From assembly GCA_031178805.1 (NCBI GenBank), contig JAPSIJ010000067.1, positions 1 through 9,823 of the forward strand: a DNA stretch of 9,823 bases, given 5' to 3'. Position 1 is the first letter of the stretch; each line of letters opens with the position of its first letter. Positions 6,076 to 9,823 of the stretch are shown piece after piece. Made by a program: the position numbers and the translations under genes. A model generated the notes under the pieces. That model had not been told where the DNA came from, did no database searches, and saw only the letters and a list, made by a program, of their open reading frames with translations. Source of the stretch: Cellulomonas sp. Lineage in GTDB: Bacteria; Actinomycetota; Actinomycetes; Actinomycetales; Cellulomonadaceae.

Positions 6076-6987
6076 CTAGCTCCCTGTTCCGCTCGCTGCC
6101 ACCGCCGGCAGCAGGGCGCGCACCGCCTCGGGTGCCGCGCTCAGAATGACCATGTCGACCCGCCGGTTGGCGGTCATCGCGTCCGGGCCCGTCCCGCCGA
6201 CGAGGGGTCGGGTGTCCCCGTAGCCCACCGCCTGGATGCGGGTGCCCGGCATGCCGTCGGCCTCCACGAGGTGCCGCAGCACCTGGGTGGCCCGGTCGGA
6301 CGACAGCTCCCAGTTGGTCGCGTACCGCCCGGAGATCGGGACCGTGTTGGCGTGGCCCTCGACCGAGATCTGCTCCTGCAGCGCCACCAGCGTGGGCGCG
6401 GCGACGTCCAGCACCTGGTTCGCCGTGGGGGTCAGCTGCGCCGAGCCCTGGGCGAAGAACACGTCGTCGGCGACCAGGCCGAGCACGAGGCCGCGCTCGT
6501 CCACCCGGAACCGGACGGCGTCCTGCAGCCCCTGGCTGGTCAGGGCCGCGAGGATCTGGTCCTTCACCTGCTCCAGGTGCGCGACCTCCGCCTGCGCGGC
6601 GGCGAGGACGGCGGCGTCGACGCCGGCCTGGTCCTGCTCGGTCTCCGGCGACGGGTTCGACGCCTGCATCCCGAGGCCCTGGTCGGCGTCCACGACGCCG
6701 GCCGTGCCGGTGTCCGGGGCGTCGGCCGCGGCGCTCGTGCCGTCCAGCACGCCGGCGCTGCCCTCCAGGGCGGCGCTCGTCACGGAGCCCTCGCCGAAGC
6801 CCTCCGCCAGGGAGGACCGCAGGGCGATGTACTTCTCCTGGTCCACCTGGCTGATCGCGAACAGCACGATGAACAGCGCCATCAGCACGGTGATCATGTC
6901 GGAGTAGGACACCAGCCACCGCTCGTGGTTGACGTGCTCCTCCTCGTGCCCCCCGCGCCGGCCGCGACCGCGGCCGCCGGAGCTCAC
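6076..6987 (-). CDS. motB: Flagellar stator protein MotB
   Basis: MotB anchors the stator to peptidoglycan and carries the proton- (or sodium-) binding aspartate. The product is 303 residues. A basic N-terminus (RGRGRRGG, residues 6-13) precedes a single membrane helix, about 25-45, with the essential Asp at residue 30 (WLVSYSDMITVLMALF). A long acidic, Ala-rich linker (about 60-155) leads to the OmpA-like domain (about 160-285): GHANTVPISG (211-220), NWELSSDRA (225-233), GYGDTRP (255-261), NRRVDMVIL (274-282). The usual GHTDN is GHANT here, so the Asp expected to touch peptidoglycan is Asn, while Arg232 and NRR are kept. GTG 6987 overlaps the motA stop (GTGA) and has GAAGGAAG upstream. The frame is open upstream to 7899, but only as a shadow of motA. 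The coupling ion cannot be told from the sequence. Confidence 0.96.
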   Translation of the reverse strand: MSSGGRGRGRRGGHEEEHVNHERWLVSYSDMITVLMALFIVLFAISQVDQEKYIALRSSLAEGFGEGSVTSAALEGSAGVLDGTSAAADAPDTGTAGVVDADQGLGMQASNPSPETEQDQAGVDAAVLAAAQAEVAHLEQVKDQILAALTSQGLQDAVRFRVDERGLVLGLVADDVFFAQGSAQLTPTANQVLDVAAPTLVALQEQISVEGHANTVPISGRYATNWELSSDRATQVLRHLVEADGMPGTRIQAVGYGDTRPLVGGTGPDAMTANRRVDMVILSAAPEAVRALLPAVAASGTGS

Positions 6988-7751
6988 GCCGCTTCCTTCT
7001 CGGCGGGCGCCTCCGGCAGCAGGCTGCGCAGCCGCTCGCCGACCAGGCGCGGGTTGGCGCCGGCCTGCACGGCCAGGAGGCCCTCGAGGGTCACCTCCAT
7101 CTGCGAGCACTCCAGGTCGGAGAACCGCTTGATGCGGGCGCCGAGCGGCAGCCAGACCACGTTCGCCGACAGGATGCCCCAGAGGGTCGCGACGAACGCG
7201 GCGGCGATGGAGTGGCCGAGCGAGGCCGGGTCGGACAGGTTCTCGAGCACGTGCACCAGCGAGATGACCGTGCCGATGATGCCGATGGTCGGCGCGTAGC
7301 CGCCCATGTCGGCGAAGTACTTGGACCAGACCTTCTCGCGGCTGCGCTTGGTCGCGATCTTGTCCTCCAGGATCATCCGGAGGTCGTCGGGGTCGGTGCC
7401 GTCGATCGCCGCCTGCAGGCCGCCCCGCAGGAACGGGTCGTCGATGTCCTTGGCGGCGTCCTCGAGGGCCAGCAGGCCCTCGCGGCGCGCGCGGTCGGCC
7501 AGGTCGACCAGCGTGTCGACGGTGGTCGTCGGGTCCGGCACCTTGCTCATCAGGGCGCGGGGCACGGCCTTGAAGGACTCGATGACGTCCTTCACGGTGT
7601 GGCCGGCGATGCCGACGCCGATCGTGCCGACCCACACCAGCAGCAGCGGTGCGGGCAGGAAGATGGACATCGGGTCGGCGCCCTCCATGAGGAGGGCCCC
7701 GAAGATCGCGCCGAAGGCGACGACCAGCCCGATGAAGCCGGCGGGATCCAT
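6984..7751 (-). CDS. motA: Flagellar stator protein MotA
   Basis: MotA forms the pentameric ring of the ion-driven stator that turns the rotor by contact with FliG. The product is 255 residues with four predicted membrane helices (about 5-22, 32-50, 154-174, 184-204), the standard MotA layout. In the cytoplasmic loop Arg90 and Glu97 in RREGLLALED match the rotor-contact charges of E. coli MotA (Arg90, Glu98). Pro154 in GYAPTIGIIGTVISLVHVL and Pro202 in WLPLG match the two conserved prolines. The C-terminus has AVQAGANPRLVGERLRSLLP (227-246). ATG 7751 shares a base with the flbD stop (TGATG) and has GAGGAG at good spacing. The stop overlaps the motB start, as expected for genes whose products form one complex. 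Confidence 0.97.
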   Translation of the reverse strand: MDPAGFIGLVVAFGAIFGALLMEGADPMSIFLPAPLLLVWVGTIGVGIAGHTVKDVIESFKAVPRALMSKVPDPTTTVDTLVDLADRARREGLLALEDAAKDIDDPFLRGGLQAAIDGTDPDDLRMILEDKIATKRSREKVWSKYFADMGGYAPTIGIIGTVISLVHVLENLSDPASLGHSIAAAFVATLWGILSANVVWLPLGARIKRFSDLECSQMEVTLEGLLAVQAGANPRLVGERLRSLLPEAPAEKEAA

Positions 7752-8080
7752 CAGCGGCTCCTCGGTCGCAGGGGGACAGGGTCGGCGAGCGGCTGGTCGC
7801 GCTCGCCCTCGTCGGCGGTACCCGGGACCGCGCCCTCGGCGGGGGCGTCCCGGACCAGCTCGACGGTGGGGCTCGGCGAGGCCTGGATCTCCTGGGCACG
7901 GGCCAGGAGGTGCGCGCGGTGCTCGTTGACCCGCGCGATGACCTCGGCCATCGACTCGCGGACGATGTACTTCGTCCCGTCGATGAGGGTCAGGATGGTG
8001 TCGGGCGCGCTGTCGACGCGCTGGAGCAGGTCGGGATTGACCCCGAACTGGGCCCCGTTCAGGCGCGTCACGATGATCAC
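7751..8080 (-). CDS. flbD: FlbD family flagellar protein with C-terminal extension
   Basis: Small protein of the FlbD/SwrD family (not the Caulobacter regulator of the same name). In Bacillus subtilis the SwrD member raises stator torque, which fits its position directly before motA. The conserved part is residues 1-60: IIVTRLNGAQFGVNPDLLQR, then VDSAPDTILTLIDGTKYIVR, ES..EV..RV. The start is placed at GTG 8080 because the family begins at (M/V)I.LTRLNG, and AGGGACGGGA lies just upstream. This gives 109 residues. An in-frame ATG at 8161 would add 27 non-conserved residues and lies within the -10-like promoter element, so it is rejected. Residues 61-109 are a charged, Pro/Glu/Ala-rich tail that the shortest family members (about 60-80 residues) lack. 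The stop shares a base with the motA start. Confidence 0.92.
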   Translation of the reverse strand: MIIVTRLNGAQFGVNPDLLQRVDSAPDTILTLIDGTKYIVRESMAEVIARVNEHRAHLLARAQEIQASPSPTVELVRDAPAEGAVPGTADEGERDQPLADPVPLRPRSR

Positions 8081-8127
8081 AGCGGTGTCCCGTCCCTGGT
8101 GGTGCGTGTGCGGCAGGCTGCGCCGCG

Positions 8128-8147
8128 GCGGCCCTTCCGTGGGCCGC
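8128..8147 (-). other. Short hairpin in the presumed flbD leader
   Basis: gcggccc (8128-8134) and gggccgc (8141-8147) form a 7-bp stem with a six-base loop. It lies a few bases after the transcription start predicted from the promoter at 8160-8185 and about 48 bases before the flbD GTG. It may protect the 5' end of the message or strengthen the upstream hairpin; its role is unknown, and in DNA this GC-rich it could arise by chance. Confidence 0.3.
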
Positions 8148-8159
8148 TCACCCTTTCCC

Positions 8160-8185
8160 ATCGGCCGCCGGGCCCCTCGGCTGAG
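8160..8185 (-). promoter_or_regulatory. Putative flagellar sigma (FliA/WhiG type) promoter for flbD-mot block
   Basis: On the minus strand CTCA (8185-8182), 16 bases, then GCCGAT (8165-8160) and G, the same elements and spacing as before fliM. Transcription would begin near 8152-8154 and give a leader of about 70 bases before GTG 8080, containing a short hairpin (8128-8147). The element lies inside the hairpin at 8162-8200: CTCA is in the inner stem and GCCG in the outer arm. The site may therefore combine an end signal for flgE with a start signal for flbD. Confidence 0.58.
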
Positions 8186-8200
8186 GGATCCCGGCGGCCG
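8162..8200 (-). terminator. Hairpin after flgE overlapping the flbD promoter
   Basis: A perfect 11-bp inverted repeat (cggccgccggg at 8162-8172, cccggcggccg at 8190-8200) encloses an inner 5-bp stem (ccctc 8174-8178 with gaggg 8183-8187) and a four-base loop. It begins 31 bases beyond the flgE stop and has no T-run. It most likely ends or stabilises the flgD-flgE message. Because it spans the CTCA/GCCGAT element, an operator role is a possible alternative. Confidence 0.55.
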
Positions 8201-8230
8201 GGGAGCGGGTGGAGAGGGCCCCGGGCGGCG

Positions 8231-9418
8231 TCAGCGCTTGAGGTTGACGAGCTCCTGCAGGACCTCGTCCGAGGTGGTGATCACGCGGGAGTTCGCCTGG
8301 AAACCGCGCTGGGCGATGATCAGCTGCGTGAACTCCGTGGACAGGTCCACGTTGCTCATCTCGAGCGAGCCGGAGGACAGCGTGCCGCGGCCGCCGGTGC
8401 CGGCGGCGCCCACCTGGGGGTCGCCGGAGTTCACCGTGGTGGTGAACAGCGAGCCGCCGGCCTTGGACAGGCCCGAGGGGTTGGTGAACGAGGCCATCGC
8501 GATCCGGCCGAGCGCCTGCTTCAGGCCGTTGCTGAACGAGCCGGTGATGGTGCCGTCCGAGCCCAGCGAGAACGACTCGAGGATGCCGGAGGCGTAGCCG
8601 TCCTGCTTCTGCGCGGCGACGGTGTCGACGCCGGCCAGGCCGGTCACGCCGGACAGGTCGACGGTGACGGCGCCGAGCGCGAAGCTCTGCGTGCTGGTGA
8701 GGTTGCCCGCCGCGTCGAAGGTCATCGCCTCGGTGCCCGTCGCCGGGTAGCTGGCGGTGCCGTCCGTGGCGGACATCGTCCAGCCGGTGGCGCCCTTGGT
8801 CAGCGTGAGCTCGATCTCGCGCTCGTTGCCGATCGCGTCGTACGCCTTCACGGCGACGGTCTTGACCGTGCCGTCCTTGGCGTCGGCCTGCAGGTTGCCC
8901 GCGAACGGCGCGGTGGTGGTGGCCTTCGCCGGCATCACGGTGCCGACGCCGACGCGGATGTCGCCCACGGCGGCACTGGTGTCGATGACGCCGTTCTCCG
9001 CGGCCCAGCCCTGGACGATCGCCCCGTCGCCCGGCAGCACCATCTGGCCGGTCGAGTCGAAGTCGAACGAGCCGGCGCGCGTGTAGAACTGCTGCGTGCC
9101 CTGGCGCACGACGAAGAAGCCGTCGCCGGAGATCATCATGTCGGTGCTGCGGCCGGTGAGCTGCGCGGCGCCCTGCGTGAAGTTGGTCGTGATGCCGGCG
9201 ACCTGCACGCCGAGGCCGACCTGCGCCGGGTTCGCGCCGCCGACGCCGTCCTGAGCGCCGGTGGCGCCGGTGAGCATCTGGCTCAGCGTGTCCTGGAACT
9301 GGATCTGCGACGCCTTGAACCCGGTGGTGTTCACGTTCGCGATGTTGTTGCCGGTGACGTCGAGCATCGTCTGGTGGCTGCGCAGACCGCTGATGCCGGA
9401 GAAGAGGGAGCGGAGCAT
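8231..9418 (-). CDS. flgE: Flagellar hook protein FlgE
   Basis: FlgE polymerises into the hook, the flexible joint between rod and filament; it is exported by the type III gate and lacks a cleaved signal peptide. The product has 395 residues, close to the usual 400. The N-terminal D0 helix and rod/hook signature are at 1-40 (MLRSLFSGISGLRSHQTMLD, then VTGNNIANVNTTGFKASQIQ). The D1 motifs SGDGFFVV (97-104) and FYTRAGSF (111-118) follow. The variable Thr/Ala/Gly-rich D2 region is about 145-300. The C-terminal helix is at about 354-395 (SNVDLSTEFTQLIIAQRGFQ, then ANSRVITTSDEVLQELVNL). ATG 9418 has GAAGGGA at good spacing and lies 36 bases after the flgD stop. The gene was chosen as FlgE rather than FlgF/FlgG from its length, the flgD neighbour and the NTTGFK..Q..F pattern. 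Confidence 0.96.
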   Translation of the reverse strand: MLRSLFSGISGLRSHQTMLDVTGNNIANVNTTGFKASQIQFQDTLSQMLTGATGAQDGVGGANPAQVGLGVQVAGITTNFTQGAAQLTGRSTDMMISGDGFFVVRQGTQQFYTRAGSFDFDSTGQMVLPGDGAIVQGWAAENGVIDTSAAVGDIRVGVGTVMPAKATTTAPFAGNLQADAKDGTVKTVAVKAYDAIGNEREIELTLTKGATGWTMSATDGTASYPATGTEAMTFDAAGNLTSTQSFALGAVTVDLSGVTGLAGVDTVAAQKQDGYASGILESFSLGSDGTITGSFSNGLKQALGRIAMASFTNPSGLSKAGGSLFTTTVNSGDPQVGAAGTGGRGTLSSGSLEMSNVDLSTEFTQLIIAQRGFQANSRVITTSDEVLQELVNLKR

Positions 9419-9454
9419 GGTGGTTCCCTTCGGGGTGGTGGTGCGGGACCGCGG

Positions 9455-9823
9455 TCAGGCGGTGGTGGTGGGGGTGCCGGCGGCCGGCGCGGCGGGGGTG
9501 GCCGGGGTCGCGGGGGCGGACCCCGCGGGCCGGACGCCGCCGATCGCGTCGAGCGGGATCGTGGTGGTGCCGACGGTGAGCACCGGCACGGACTGCGAGT
9601 AGTCGACGGAGTCGACGACGCCGCTCTGGGCCTTGCCCGCGGCGTCGGTCCAGGACACCTGCTGGCCGACCAGGTCGGCGGAGGCCATCCGCATCTGCAG
9701 CGCGAACTGCTCGCGGGACGACGCCTGGATCTCCGAGAGGGACTCCATCATCGACAGCTGCGTGGTCTGCGCCATCATGTCGCTGGTGTCCATCGGGCTG
9801 CTGGGGTCCTGGTTGGACAGCTG
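9455..9823 (-). CDS. flgD: Hook cap protein FlgD (5' end outside window)
   Basis: FlgD is the scaffold that caps the growing hook and lets FlgE polymerise. The frame is open to the window's last base, so the true start lies outside; 122 residues are visible. They begin QLSNQDPSSPMDTSDMMAQT, matching the family pattern QLxNQDPxxPMDxxxFxxQxxQ. The ATG at 9793 is the Met inside that motif, not a start. A small beta region follows (SADLVGQQVSWTDAAGKAQS, ...DSVDYSQSVPVLTVGTTTIP), then a Pro/Ala/Thr-rich tail (the last 25 residues or so). The Ig-like domain of longer FlgD proteins is absent, so this is the short type also seen in Bacillus. It lies 36 bases upstream of flgE and is presumably co-transcribed with it. 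Confidence 0.93.
   Translation of the reverse strand, partial: QLSNQDPSSPMDTSDMMAQTTQLSMMESLSEIQASSREQFALQMRMASADLVGQQVSWTDAAGKAQSGVVDSVDYSQSVPVLTVGTTTIPLDAIGGVRPAGSAPATPATPAAPAAGTPTTTA

Noticed and set aside
6988..7899. Upstream extension of the motB frame, giving a 607-residue protein
   Set aside because: The extra part lies over motA in another frame; MotB residues start at GTG 6987 with the usual short basic N-terminus.

Overview
The window is one block of a flagellar gene cluster, read entirely from the minus strand. The DNA is very GC-rich (clearly above 70% by eye). GTG starts, GTGA and TGATG gene overlaps, and actinobacterial-looking FliM, FliN and FliO all point to a motile high-GC actinobacterium. 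A Cellulomonas, Kineococcus or Nocardioides-like organism would fit, but the genus is a guess. No mobile element, RNA gene, CRISPR array or sign of transfer was seen, and no stretch over 300 bases lacks a gene.

In transcription order (high to low coordinate) the genes are flgD (5' end outside the window), flgE, flbD, motA, motB, fliL, fliM, fliN, fliO, fliP, fliQ, fliR and flhB (3' end outside the window). They fall into three blocks separated by the only two sizeable gaps. Block A is flgD-flgE (hook cap and hook). Block B is flbD-motA-motB-fliL (stator and its helpers). Block C is fliM-fliN-fliO-fliP-fliQ-fliR-flhB (C-ring switch and type III export gate). Within B and C nearly every junction overlaps by 1 or 4 bases or is separated by 4 to 6 bases, which implies translational coupling.

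Each gap (8081-8230 and 5345-5552) holds two things. One is a long GC-rich hairpin whose first base lies 31 bases beyond the last base of the preceding stop codon. The other is a CTCA-N16-GCCGATG element resembling promoters of the FliA/WhiG family of flagellar sigma factors. By eye these are the only two such elements on the minus strand of the window. This suggests that blocks B and C each start from their own flagellar-sigma promoter, with partial or full termination before them.

The genes together build the hook (FlgD, FlgE), the torque-generating stator (MotA, MotB, FliL), the rotor switch (FliM, FliN) and the export gate (FliO, FliP, FliQ, FliR, FlhB). Unusual points are a FliM without the N-terminal CheY-binding motif, a long FliN with an extra N-terminal domain, a FliO with a long repeat-rich tail ending in a distinct basic segment, a MotB with an altered peptidoglycan-binding motif, and an FlbD with a charged C-terminal tail. 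No wholly new system was found. The paired promoter/hairpin arrangement and the altered switch proteins are the points most worth checking.
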